Shown: positions 48,484 through 56,598 of the stretch, piece after piece | How positions within the stretch are numbered: position 1 is the first letter of the stretch | Layout: every line of letters begins with the position of its first letter | From: Oscillospiraceae bacterium | GTDB lineage: Bacteria > Bacillota > Clostridia > Oscillospirales > Ruminococcaceae | NCBI GenBank assembly: GCA_017436575.1 | Contig: JAFSCU010000007.1 | Location: forward strand, 39,143-103,142 | Length of the DNA stretch: 64,000 nucleotides | Direction of reading: 5' to 3' | Notes under the pieces: generated by a model | Told to the model about the DNA's origin: nothing | The model's database searches: none | Seen by the model: the letters and a program-made list of their open reading frames with translations, nothing else | Made by a program: the position numbers and the translations under genes

Positions 48484-48589
48484 TAAGATTCCTCGTCCTA
48501 TACGCCTCGGAATGACAGGGAAGGGTACATAGGATGTGTTTGAGAATCGTGGGTGTATATATAACAGGGCGAGAAGCTCGTCCCCTGCG
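48484..48589. repeat. MITE right half and inverted REP
   Basis: Right half of a GIY-YIG-type element end (AAGATTCCTCG to CTCGGAATGACA) at 48484-48517 with no left half, and an inverted REP variant (GGGCGAG/CTCGTCCCC) at 48565-48589. Confidence 0.65.
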
Positions 48590-48597
48590 GGTGTTTA

Positions 48598-49401
48598 TTA
48601 CGTTCTGATTTTTGGTACGGAAATCTGATAATGTATGAAGTTTTCATCTTCCTGGGTGTTATAATCAGCTTTTATGCCGGCAGACTGTATGATTTTCACT
48701 GCTTTGTTGATAGTGTTGGTGAAAATACGGATATCCTTCAGATTTATTATGGTTTTTTGTTTGTGCTTTTGTTTTGGCATCAGAAGGCTGTTTACATATC
48801 TGTCAGTGGCAGATACATTCAGATTATTCTTTATTACATAATCCAGTGCCTTGTCCTGTTTTTCGCCGGGCAGACGGCTGATTGCACGGGCGTGGCGTTC
48901 AGTCAGGTTAAAAGCCAGTATCTTTATCTGCTGGTCCTTTGAAAACTGCAACAGTTTAAGTTTGTTTGCAACAGCAGGCTGACTGATGGAAAGTTTCTGA
49001 CCCACCTGTGCCTGGGTAAGTTTCAGATTGTTCATCAGTGACTGAATAGCCATAGCCTGTTCGAAAAAATTTAAATCTTCTCTTTGCAGGTTTTCGATTA
49101 CTGCCAACACCGCCACTTCTTCCGCTGATTTGTCAAGAACAATCACCGGCACTGTCTCCAGCCCTGCTTTGGTGGCAGCCAGCAATCTGCGGTGACCTGC
49201 TATCAGCTGATAGCGGCCGTTTGGCAGCCTGGTGGCAGTCAGCGGCTGCAAAATACCGTTTTCCTTTATATTTTCTGTCAAATCTTCCAGCGCCTGTTTG
49301 TTCAGCAGCTTTCGAGGCTGGTAAGGGCAGGGGTCTATCAGACCTGGGGCAATCTGCTGTACTGTGGTTTCGTTTTTGGTTTTAAATGCTGTGGCAAACA
49401 T
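48598..49401 (-). CDS. noc: Noc-like ParB-family protein
   Basis: 267 residues. ParB CTPase domain with PYQPRK, LIAGHRRLLAA (GHRR in place of GERR of Spo0J) and ENLQREDLNFFEQA; HTH LTQAQVGQKLSISQPAVANKL. Divergent from soj with a parS between. In Bacillus, Noc is a nucleoid occlusion protein; no clear Noc binding site (ATTTCCCGGGAAAT) was seen in this window, so the assignment rests on position and sequence. ATG at 49401 chosen for spacing to AAAGG. Confidence 0.8.
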   Translation of the reverse strand: MFATAFKTKNETTVQQIAPGLIDPCPYQPRKLLNKQALEDLTENIKENGILQPLTATRLPNGRYQLIAGHRRLLAATKAGLETVPVIVLDKSAEEVAVLAVIENLQREDLNFFEQAMAIQSLMNNLKLTQAQVGQKLSISQPAVANKLKLLQFSKDQQIKILAFNLTERHARAISRLPGEKQDKALDYVIKNNLNVSATDRYVNSLLMPKQKHKQKTIINLKDIRIFTNTINKAVKIIQSAGIKADYNTQEDENFIHYQISVPKIRT

Positions 49402-49576
49402 CTGTATCATCCTTTCTGTCTACACTTTATCACAAAATATTCTTGTCAGCCAGCAAAGAATATCGCAGAAAATGACAGGAAAGTAAATGTTTTTCAGTAA
49501 AATTTGCCGGTAATTGTGGAATAAGAAAGATAAAAGGAAATAGATGTGGAATTTTGCGAAATGTTTTTGGAAAATT

Positions 49577-49592
49577 TGTTCCACGTGGAACA
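49577..49592. promoter_or_regulatory. parS: parS site 2
   Basis: Second identical TGTTCCACGTGGAACA, in the divergent promoter region of noc and soj, 109 bp before soj; typical position for ParB-mediated control of the par genes. Confidence 0.93.
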
Positions 49593-49700
49593 AATTATGG
49601 AGGTTTTCACAAGAAAAAGGGTGGATTTTCTGCTTTAAAAACCTTTATATATATGATAAAATAAATATACTGACTAAAATGCGATTGGAGAGGGCAGAAT

Positions 49701-50462
49701 ATGGCAAAAATTATAGCAGTTGCAAACCAGAAAGGTGGAGTGGGCAAAACCACAACAGCAGTAAATCTGGCAGCCAGCGTGGCCGCAAAGAGTAAAAGAG
49801 TGCTGCTGGTGGACCTGGACCCACAGGGCAACACCACATCAGGCTATGGAATTATAAAAAGGGGACTGGAACATTCCACTTATTCAGTAATTCTGGGCGA
49901 TGATGATATTAAAAATGCCATCGTGAAAACAAAATTCGGTGTTGATGTGCTGCCGTCTTCCACAAAACTGGCAGGTGCCGCTGTAGAACTGGTTATGCTG
50001 GAAAACCGCCATGCCAGACTGCGCCAGGCGTTGAACAGGGTAAATGATGAGTATGATTTTATATTTATCGACTGCCCACCGGCCCTGGATTTGCTGACAA
50101 TCAATGCTTTGTCTGCTGCTGATACTGTGCTGGTGCCTATACAGTGCGAATTTTTCGCTCTGGAAGGTCTGTCAGAACTGATGAACACCATCCGTCTGGT
50201 AAAACAGCACTACAATAAATATATTGACATTGAAGGCGTATTGCTGACAATGTATGACGGTCGTCTGAACCTGACATTGCAGGTGGTTGCGGAGGTGAAA
50301 AAATATTTCCCTAATAAAGTTTACAAAACCACAATACCAAGAAATGTCCGTTTGTCCGAAGCACCAAGCTATGGCGAGCCTATCAATTTTTATGACGGTG
50401 CGTCAAAAGGTGCAAAGGCATACGCCGCCCTGGCAGATGAGTTTTTAGGTCATAACAAGTAG
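49701..50462 (+). CDS. soj: chromosome partitioning ATPase ParA
   Basis: 253 residues. Deviant Walker A QKGGVGKTT at 10-18, DLDPQGN, and DCPPALDLLTINAL. Drives origin segregation with Spo0J and affects DnaA activity in Bacillus. Followed 2 bp after the stop by a RAYT, which separates it from spo0J. Confidence 0.96.
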   Translation: MAKIIAVANQKGGVGKTTTAVNLAASVAAKSKRVLLVDLDPQGNTTSGYGIIKRGLEHSTYSVILGDDDIKNAIVKTKFGVDVLPSSTKLAGAAVELVMLENRHARLRQALNRVNDEYDFIFIDCPPALDLLTINALSAADTVLVPIQCEFFALEGLSELMNTIRLVKQHYNKYIDIEGVLLTMYDGRLNLTLQVVAEVKKYFPNKVYKTTIPRNVRLSEAPSYGEPINFYDGASKGAKAYAALADEFLGHNK

Positions 50463-50464
50463 TT

Positions 50465-50947
50465 ATGAATAGTATCAATTTTCCGAAAAGGAAAAAATTA
50501 AGATTGGATAATTATGACTATAAAAACAATGGCGCATATTTCATAACAATATGTACTGTTGGAAAAAGTCACATACTTGGAAAAATCGTAGGGGGCGATG
50601 CCTACATCGCCCCGCATATAGAATTATCAGAGTACGGTGTAACAGTAGAGAAATATATCAAAAATATGAAAGGTTTGGATACATACACTATAATGCCGAA
50701 CCACATACACATAATAATAAGAATAGGTTTTGATTCGGATGGGACGATGTGGGCATCGTCCCCTACGCGGGGGATTCCGCAACTGATAAAATCATTTAAA
50801 ATAATGGTTTCAAAGAAATGTGGAAAAACAATTTTCCAGCGTTCCTACTATGACCATATAATCCGAGATGAAGCTGATTATCTTGAGAAGTATAATTACA
50901 TACGGACAAACCTTTTAAAGTGGTCAGAAGATGAATATTATATATAA
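50465..50947 (+). CDS. REP-associated tyrosine transposase 3 (RAYT)
   Basis: 160 residues. GAYFITICTV, NHIHIII, FQRSYYDHIIR. In-frame REP at codons for VGGDAYIAP and inverted REP for DGTMWASSPTR, at the same protein places as in the other two RAYTs but of a different class. The start overlaps the soj stop region (2-bp gap), with no ribosome binding site. The gene splits the soj-spo0J pair. Intact reading frame. Confidence 0.88.
   Translation: MNSINFPKRKKLRLDNYDYKNNGAYFITICTVGKSHILGKIVGGDAYIAPHIELSEYGVTVEKYIKNMKGLDTYTIMPNHIHIIIRIGFDSDGTMWASSPTRGIPQLIKSFKIMVSKKCGKTIFQRSYYDHIIRDEADYLEKYNYIRTNLLKWSEDEYYI
50587..50769. repeat. embedded REP pair in RAYT 3 (CGATGCC class)
   Basis: REP 50587-50615 (CGTAGGGGGCGATGCC...) and inverted REP 50741-50769 (...GGGCATCGTCCCCTACG). 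Both share the CGATG(C/T)CC-ACATCG core found in intergenic REPs at 2463, 11169, 21524, 24211 and 27974. Confidence 0.88.
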
Positions 50948-51126
50948 TGTATATAAATTATTCATTAAAACTATGTATATTCCACCATTTTATCACTTTA
51001 TTTAATAAAAAATTAACAAATCACTTGTTATTTTGTTTGTTTTATAGTAAGATTAATAAGTACAGGTGTAAGTTATGAAAATACACTTGTTTTTATACCG
51101 GAAATTAAAAAAGAAAGGAGATGCCT

Positions 51127-51978
51127 ATGGCAAAAAGAAATTCAGGACTGGGGAGAGGGTTGGACTCGCTGTTCCTGTCCAGTGAACAGCAGATTTCGGA
51201 TGCCTCGGCATCCAATATAAAACTTTCGGACATAGATGTTGACCCAGGTCAGCCTCGCAAGACCTTTGAAAATCAAAGTCTTGAGCAGCTCAGCCAGTCC
51301 ATAATCGAACACGGCGTGCTGCAACCTATCGTGCTGATGCCAAACGGCATCGGCCGCTATACCATTATTGCAGGGGAAAGACGCTTCCGTGCAGCCAGAA
51401 TGGCAGGGCTTACAGAAATACCGGCCATTGTAAAAGATGTTTCAACCCAGAGCGCAAAAGAAATCGCTCTTATCGAAAATCTGCAGCGTGAAGACCTGGA
51501 CCCGGTGGAAATTGCACTTGGATATAAGAGCCTGATGGAAAGTTTCAATCTGACACAGGACGAAATCAGCCAGAAACTGTCTATCCCACGTTCTTCCATT
51601 GCAAACAGCCTGCGTATTCTCAATCTGCCAGGGGATATTCTGGATATGGTCAAGAGTGATGAAATCAGTCTTGGTCATGCAAAGGTTATTCTTTCTGTTT
51701 CAGATGAAAAAATGCAGAGAGAGCTGGCACAGCAGACAGCCGAAAAACAGCTGTCAGTACGCCAGTGTGAACTGCTGGCAAAGTCTATGGTGAAAAAACC
51801 AAAGGCCGAAAAGCAGTCCAAAGTGCCTTCAATCGTGAAAGAGATTGAAATTGCTCTTACACAGATGCACGGCACACCTGTCCGCATCAGTTACAAAGAT
51901 GGCAAGGGCAGCCTGAACATTACCTTCAATAGTCAGGAACAGTTACAGGAACTGGCTAATTTACTTGAAAAGAAATAA
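51127..51978 (+). CDS. spo0J: chromosome partitioning protein ParB/Spo0J
   Basis: 283 residues. ParB motifs DPGQPRKTFENQSLEQL, IIAGERRFRAARMAG (GERR CTP motif), ENLQREDLDPVEIA, HTH LTQDEISQKLSIPRSSIANSLR and C-terminal dimerisation domain. Spreads from parS (two seen here). ATG at 51127 is chosen from GGAG spacing. Has a 179-bp upstream spacer with TTGTTT/TATAGT-like hexamers, so it likely has its own promoter despite the RAYT. Confidence 0.96.
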   Translation: MAKRNSGLGRGLDSLFLSSEQQISDASASNIKLSDIDVDPGQPRKTFENQSLEQLSQSIIEHGVLQPIVLMPNGIGRYTIIAGERRFRAARMAGLTEIPAIVKDVSTQSAKEIALIENLQREDLDPVEIALGYKSLMESFNLTQDEISQKLSIPRSSIANSLRILNLPGDILDMVKSDEISLGHAKVILSVSDEKMQRELAQQTAEKQLSVRQCELLAKSMVKKPKAEKQSKVPSIVKEIEIALTQMHGTPVRISYKDGKGSLNITFNSQEQLQELANLLEKK

Positions 51979-51995
51979 AAGGAGCTTAAATTACA

Positions 51996-53321
51996 ATGTT
52001 AGATATTAGATTTGTACGCGAAAACCCAGACGCAGTTAAAGAAAATATCAAAAAGAAATTCCAGGATGAAAAAATTCCTATGGTTGATGAAGTTATCGAC
52101 CTTGACGCACAGCGTCGCGACATTCAGGGCAAGAGAGACGCTCTGCGCGCTGAAAGAAACAAACTTTCCAAAGAAAATGGTCCTCTGTTCGGTGCACTGA
52201 AAAAAGCAGCAACAGATGAAGAAAAAGCTGAAATCCAGGCAAAAATCGATGCTAACATGGCTAAAGTTAAAGCTGATGAAGACGAACTGACAGCACTGGA
52301 AAACAAACAGGCAGAACTGGAAGAAAGAATCCAGACAATTATGTACACACTGCCTAACATGATTGATCCATCTGTACCAATCGGCCGTGATGACTCTGAA
52401 AACGTTGACGTTCAGCACTTTGGTGAACCAGTAGTTCCAGAATGGGAAATCCCATACCACGCTGACATTCTTGACAGCCTGGGCGGTGTTGACCTTGAAT
52501 CCGCTGGCCGTGTAGCTGGCTCTGGCTTCTACTACCTGATTGGTGATGTAGCACGTCTGCACGAAGCAGTTCTGGCTTATGCCCGTGACTTTATGATTGG
52601 CAAAGGCTTCACATACGTTATCCCACCATTTATGATGCACGGTAATGTAGTTAAAGGCGTTATGTCCTTCCCAGAAATGGAAGCTATGATGTACAAAATC
52701 GAAGGTGAAGACCTTTACCTTATCGGTACATCTGAACATACAATGATTGGCCGCTTCATTGACCAGACTCTGGACGGTGCAACTCTGCCTCTCACACTGA
52801 CATCTTACAGCCCATGTTTCAGAAAAGAAAAAGGCAGCCACGGTATTGAAGAACGCGGTATCTACCGTGTACACCAGTTTGAAAAACAGGAAATGATTGT
52901 TATCTGTAAACCAGAAGACCACATGGAATGGTACAACAAAATGTGGCAGTACTCTGTAGAACTGTTCCGCAGCCTGGAAATTCCAGTTCGTCAGCTGGAA
53001 TGCTGCTCCGGCGACTTGGCAGACCTGAAAGTTAAATCCTGCGATATCGAAGCTTGGTCACCAAGACAGCAGAAATACTTTGAAGTATGTTCCTGCTCTA
53101 CACTGGGTGATGCACAGGCTCGTCGTCTGAACATCAAATACAAAGACGAAGAAACAGGCAAAACACAGCTGGCTTACACACTGAACAACACAGTTGTTGC
53201 TCCTCCTCGTATGCTTATCGCATTCCTGGAAAACCACCTGCAGGCAGACGGTTCTGTATACATTCCAGAAGTTCTGCGTCCATACATGGGTGGCATTGCT
53301 AAAATTGAAAAGAAAAAATAA
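51996..53321 (+). CDS. serS: serine-tRNA ligase
   Basis: 441 residues, class II synthetase. N-terminal coiled-coil arm (about 30-100), TSEHTMIGRFIDQTL, motif 2 FRKEKGSHGIEERGIYRVHQFEKQE, motif 3 NNTVVAPPRMLIAFLENH. No T-box leader: only 17 bp separate it from spo0J. Codons favour GCT, GTT and CCA more than the neighbours (which use GCA, GTG), fitting high expression or different descent. Confidence 0.97.
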   Translation: MLDIRFVRENPDAVKENIKKKFQDEKIPMVDEVIDLDAQRRDIQGKRDALRAERNKLSKENGPLFGALKKAATDEEKAEIQAKIDANMAKVKADEDELTALENKQAELEERIQTIMYTLPNMIDPSVPIGRDDSENVDVQHFGEPVVPEWEIPYHADILDSLGGVDLESAGRVAGSGFYYLIGDVARLHEAVLAYARDFMIGKGFTYVIPPFMMHGNVVKGVMSFPEMEAMMYKIEGEDLYLIGTSEHTMIGRFIDQTLDGATLPLTLTSYSPCFRKEKGSHGIEERGIYRVHQFEKQEMIVICKPEDHMEWYNKMWQYSVELFRSLEIPVRQLECCSGDLADLKVKSCDIEAWSPRQQKYFEVCSCSTLGDAQARRLNIKYKDEETGKTQLAYTLNNTVVAPPRMLIAFLENHLQADGSVYIPEVLRPYMGGIAKIEKKK

Positions 53322-53356
53322 TCAGTTTTCTGCAAAACACAATTGAATAGTTTTAT

Positions 53357-53427
53357 AACACCTCTCCCGCTGGACACAGTACTGACCGTAAGGTTTCCTA
53401 AACAATGCCGGAGGGGTGTTGTTTTTG
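53357..53427 (+). terminator. serS terminator with large structured loop
   Basis: AACACCTCTCC pairs with GGAGGGGTGTT (one G-U), followed by a T tract, enclosing a 42-nt loop. Acts as the serS terminator; the size of the loop is unusual for that alone. Confidence 0.7.
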
Positions 53428-53476
53428 TGTAAAAATGCAGGGGACAGGTGTTGTATCATATTGAAAATCCATATAT

Positions 53477-53524
53477 AAAACAGCAAACAGGCAGTATGTG
53501 TTGGTACTGCCTGTTTGCTGTTTT
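53477..53524. terminator. bidirectional long terminator
   Basis: AACAGCAAACAGGCAGTA pairs with TACTGCCTGTTTGCTGTT, an almost perfect 18-bp stem with T runs on both sides; terminates the small leftward gene. Confidence 0.85.
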
Positions 53525-53666
53525 ACTGTATATCTGTGGATTCTGTATCACTTTCGGTAAAAGTTATAAACATTTCTTCACTGACTTGTTGAATACTTTT
53601 CAGCTGCCGGATAATATCAGTGACACGATTGAAAAGCAAATAGTATAAATCTTTATAGTTTTCCAT
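53523..53666 (-). CDS. 47-residue small protein
   Basis: Starts MENYKDLYYLLFNRVTDI, then IRQLKSIQQVSEEMFI and an acidic tail. Strong AAGGAG seven bases before the ATG and a strong terminator right after the stop make it a credible gene despite its size. Similar small proteins (tyrosine-rich start, amphipathic helix) are, to my recollection, common in gut Firmicutes; function unknown. Confidence 0.7.
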   Translation of the reverse strand: MENYKDLYYLLFNRVTDIIRQLKSIQQVSEEMFITFTESDTESTDIQ

Positions 53667-53860
53667 TTTAAATCTCCTTAATATAACTTATGGTTATATT
53701 ATAAACAAATATTACTGCAGAATTTGTCAGTTATTGTAAAATAAAATGTGAAAAAGGTGTATTTTAAATAATTTTCACATTTTATGCGGAAAGAAGGAAG
53801 CGTTGAAAGAATGCGCTTCGGGTGATATAATAATATAAATATATTATATTGGTGTGTATT

Positions 53861-55525
53861 ATGAAAAAATATTTTTTAAAAGAAAATGATATAACAAAAG
53901 GCCTGGCGCTTGTTGTCGGATTGCTGGCATTGGCACTGAAACTGGTGCTGGCCTGGGGACAGTATGCCACAATTTATCCGCCTTTGGCGCCTATAGATGA
54001 CCATCTGATGTTTACAGCGGCACAGAATATTGTGGCAGGCAACTGGTTGGGGGAATATGGCTGGCTGACAATTTCAAAACATGCGTTTTTTGCTGTGTGG
54101 CTGGCATTTCTTCATATTTTAAAAATACCCTATATGGTGGGAAATATGATTTTGTGGGCGGTTGCGGCGTTTACTGCAACTATGGCAGTAAAACCGGTGC
54201 TGTCCAAAAACTGGCAGAAACTTTTCCTGTTTTTAGGATTGCTTTATAATCCTGCTATGAGCGCCCGGTATGCCACAAGAATATATCGCGATGCTATTTT
54301 TCCGTCCCTTTGTCTGATATTTATAGCCGGTGTCGTAGGTGTAGGCCTGCGATACAAGGAAAAAATCGGCAGCTGGCTGGTATGGCTGGTGCTGTATGGT
54401 GTTTCTTTTGGCTGTATTTATCTGTGCAGGGAAGATGGTGTATGGATTTTGCCTTTCTTTGCTGCAGCTTTTGTTATTGTGACTGTATTGTTGATTTTAG
54501 AAAAACAAAAAGGTGCAGTGATAAAAGCTGTGTCTATGGTGCTGCCTTTTGTGCTGAGCGGTGCCATAATCGCAGGCTATGCCTACATGAACTATGTGCA
54601 TTACGGCAGATTTATTGTAAGTGATTTTACCAGCAGTGAATTCAAGGCCGCCTACGGTGCATTGGCAAGTCTTCAGCAGGATAACTGGCATCCGTTGGTT
54701 TCTGTGCCGGAAGATGTAAGGGAAGATGTGTACAAGGTTTCCCCTGCTTTTGCACAGTTGGAAGAAGGAATTAAATCAGGGTGGATAGAAAACAGTTATA
54801 GAAATCCATCTATCGAAGATTTCCAGTCAGGTGCTTTTTATTGGGCATTGAGAGAGGTTGTTGCCCAGCAAGGTTATTATGAAGATGCACGGTCAGCACA
54901 GGTGTTCTTTGAAAATTTAACAAATGAAATACAATCAGCTGTTAATAGTGGTGACTTGAAAACAACATCGGGGAAAATGACATTAAGAAAATCTGTAACA
55001 CCACCTATAAAAATGGAATATATACCGGATGTTTTGGCAGAAACTTTTGCCGGATTTAAAACTGTTATACTTTTTGAACAATGTAATCCATTGGCGGAAA
55101 GAGCTGTTGGCCTTCCAGACGAAATAAGCGAGGTAGAAGATTTTATATATCAGGCAGGTGCTGTTGCTCTGATTGAAAATACAGATATTCCATATCTTTC
55201 TCCAATAAGAAAAGCAATGCATACAGTTCTTGAAATATTTATCCTGATTTATAAACTGTGCATTCCTGTGATGTTTGTTATCAGCCTGCTGTGGCAGATA
55301 AAAAAACTGCGTGAAGATTTGTGGAACAAAAAGTTTGACAGAGAAAGTATGCTGAATATTATTATGCTGGGATTAGTGGGCATGGCACTGCTTCGCTGTG
55401 CAATGATAGCTTTTGTGGAAGTGGCATCCTTCAATATCGGTACTTATGTTATGTATCTGTCTACTGTACACCCACTGATTATTCTTTACAGCTTTATTGG
55501 TTTTAACAAGACATTTGAATATTGA
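53861..55525 (+). CDS. GT-C-type membrane protein, paralogue 1
   Basis: 554 residues. About ten membrane helices, and the APIDDHLMF motif in the first extracytoplasmic loop, typical of the acidic pair in GT-C glycosyltransferases. Shares NIVAGNWLGEY, WHPLVSVPEDVR and a SLTPPI-like KSVTPPIKMEY block with 60790-62445, so the two are ancient paralogues flanking the locus. ATG chosen at 53861 (the earlier GTG lacks support). Sugar donor unknown. Confidence 0.65.
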   Translation: MKKYFLKENDITKGLALVVGLLALALKLVLAWGQYATIYPPLAPIDDHLMFTAAQNIVAGNWLGEYGWLTISKHAFFAVWLAFLHILKIPYMVGNMILWAVAAFTATMAVKPVLSKNWQKLFLFLGLLYNPAMSARYATRIYRDAIFPSLCLIFIAGVVGVGLRYKEKIGSWLVWLVLYGVSFGCIYLCREDGVWILPFFAAAFVIVTVLLILEKQKGAVIKAVSMVLPFVLSGAIIAGYAYMNYVHYGRFIVSDFTSSEFKAAYGALASLQQDNWHPLVSVPEDVREDVYKVSPAFAQLEEGIKSGWIENSYRNPSIEDFQSGAFYWALREVVAQQGYYEDARSAQVFFENLTNEIQSAVNSGDLKTTSGKMTLRKSVTPPIKMEYIPDVLAETFAGFKTVILFEQCNPLAERAVGLPDEISEVEDFIYQAGAVALIENTDIPYLSPIRKAMHTVLEIFILIYKLCIPVMFVISLLWQIKKLREDLWNKKFDRESMLNIIMLGLVGMALLRCAMIAFVEVASFNIGTYVMYLSTVHPLIILYSFIGFNKTFEY

Positions 55526-55531
55526 TTATTT

Positions 55532-55560
55532 TGCGGCGGTGAGAACTGCCGCATTTATAT
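55532..55560 (+). terminator. weak hairpin after GT-C paralogue 1
   Basis: TGCGGCGGT-GAGA-ACTGCCGCA followed by TTTATATT. Confidence 0.5.
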
Positions 55561-55683
55561 TATAAAAATTTACAATTTGGAAACATATATTTATTCTATA
55601 AAATTGACGGTTTGCACAGAAAAGGGTATAATATAAGGTAAACAACTATGCCCTTTTGACTAGAACATACACAGGTGATATTT

Positions 55684-56598
55684 ATGAAAGCATTGGTAGG
55701 TTACACAGGTTTTGTTGGCAGCAATCTGGCGGCCAGCGTAAAGTTTGATGGTTTATACAATTCCAAAAATGTAAAGGACGCCTTTGGCACAAACCCTGAC
55801 GTGCTGTATTATTCCGGTGTGCCTGCGGCAAAGTTTATCGCTAACAAATTCCCCGATATGGATATGGCCATTATGCGCGGTGCTGTGGAAAATATAAGAA
55901 AAATCAATCCCAAAAAACTGGTGCTGATTTCCACTGTGGATGTGTACAAGGACCCTAATGGCAAAGATGAAGACAGTATAATGGACACTGACGGCCAGGA
56001 AGCCTACGGCAAAAACCGCCTGTGGCTGGAACAGCAGGTAAAGCAGATTTGTCCGGATTATCATATTGTCCGCCTGCCTGGTCTTTACGGCAAAAACATC
56101 AAGAAAAATTTTATATATGATTTTATAAACTATATTCCTGCTTTGCTTAACGAAAAGAAAATGGAAGAACTGTCTGCCCAAAAGCCGGTGTTGAAAGAAT
56201 ATTATACACTGCGTGATGACGGTTTCTGGGCGGTGAAAACTGATGCGGACAAAGCCACCCTTAAAGAAATTTTCAGGGAACTTGGCTTTTCTGCACTGAA
56301 CTTTACCGATAGCAGAGGTATATTCCAATATTACAATCTGAAATATTTGCATAATGATATACAGAAAGTAATTGAAAATGATATAAGAGTAATGAATATA
56401 GCCACCCAGCCTATTGAAATAGGCATGCTTCACAAAGTGCTGACAGGAAATGAATTTGTAAACAAAGTGGCTGCAAAACCGCCTTATTACGATTTCAAAA
56501 CAAAGCACTGTGATGTTTTCGGCGGAAAAGACGGCTATATTCAGACAGCTGAATTTGTTTATAACGACATCAAGGAATTTGTAGGTGAGATGATATGA
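55684..56598 (+). CDS. NAD-dependent epimerase/dehydratase family protein
   Basis: 304 residues. Rossmann start MKALVGYTGFVGSNLAASV (GxxGxxGS), ISTVDVY with catalytic Ser region and AYGKNR (YxxxK) at about residue 100-110. Short-chain sugar-nucleotide epimerase/reductase family; SYR/YGK triad suggests NAD(P) chemistry on a sugar. First gene of a tightly packed operon with TIM-barrel isomerase and GT2 (overlap of 4 bp). Confidence 0.78.
   Translation: MKALVGYTGFVGSNLAASVKFDGLYNSKNVKDAFGTNPDVLYYSGVPAAKFIANKFPDMDMAIMRGAVENIRKINPKKLVLISTVDVYKDPNGKDEDSIMDTDGQEAYGKNRLWLEQQVKQICPDYHIVRLPGLYGKNIKKNFIYDFINYIPALLNEKKMEELSAQKPVLKEYYTLRDDGFWAVKTDADKATLKEIFRELGFSALNFTDSRGIFQYYNLKYLHNDIQKVIENDIRVMNIATQPIEIGMLHKVLTGNEFVNKVAAKPPYYDFKTKHCDVFGGKDGYIQTAEFVYNDIKEFVGEMI

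Noticed and set aside
51979-51995. T-box leader upstream of serS
   Set aside because: Only 17 bp separate spo0J and serS; no room for a leader.
53448-53648. A 66-codon rightward reading frame behind serS
   Set aside because: It runs through the 18-bp-stem terminator and is antisense to a better-supported 47-codon gene with a strong ribosome binding site.
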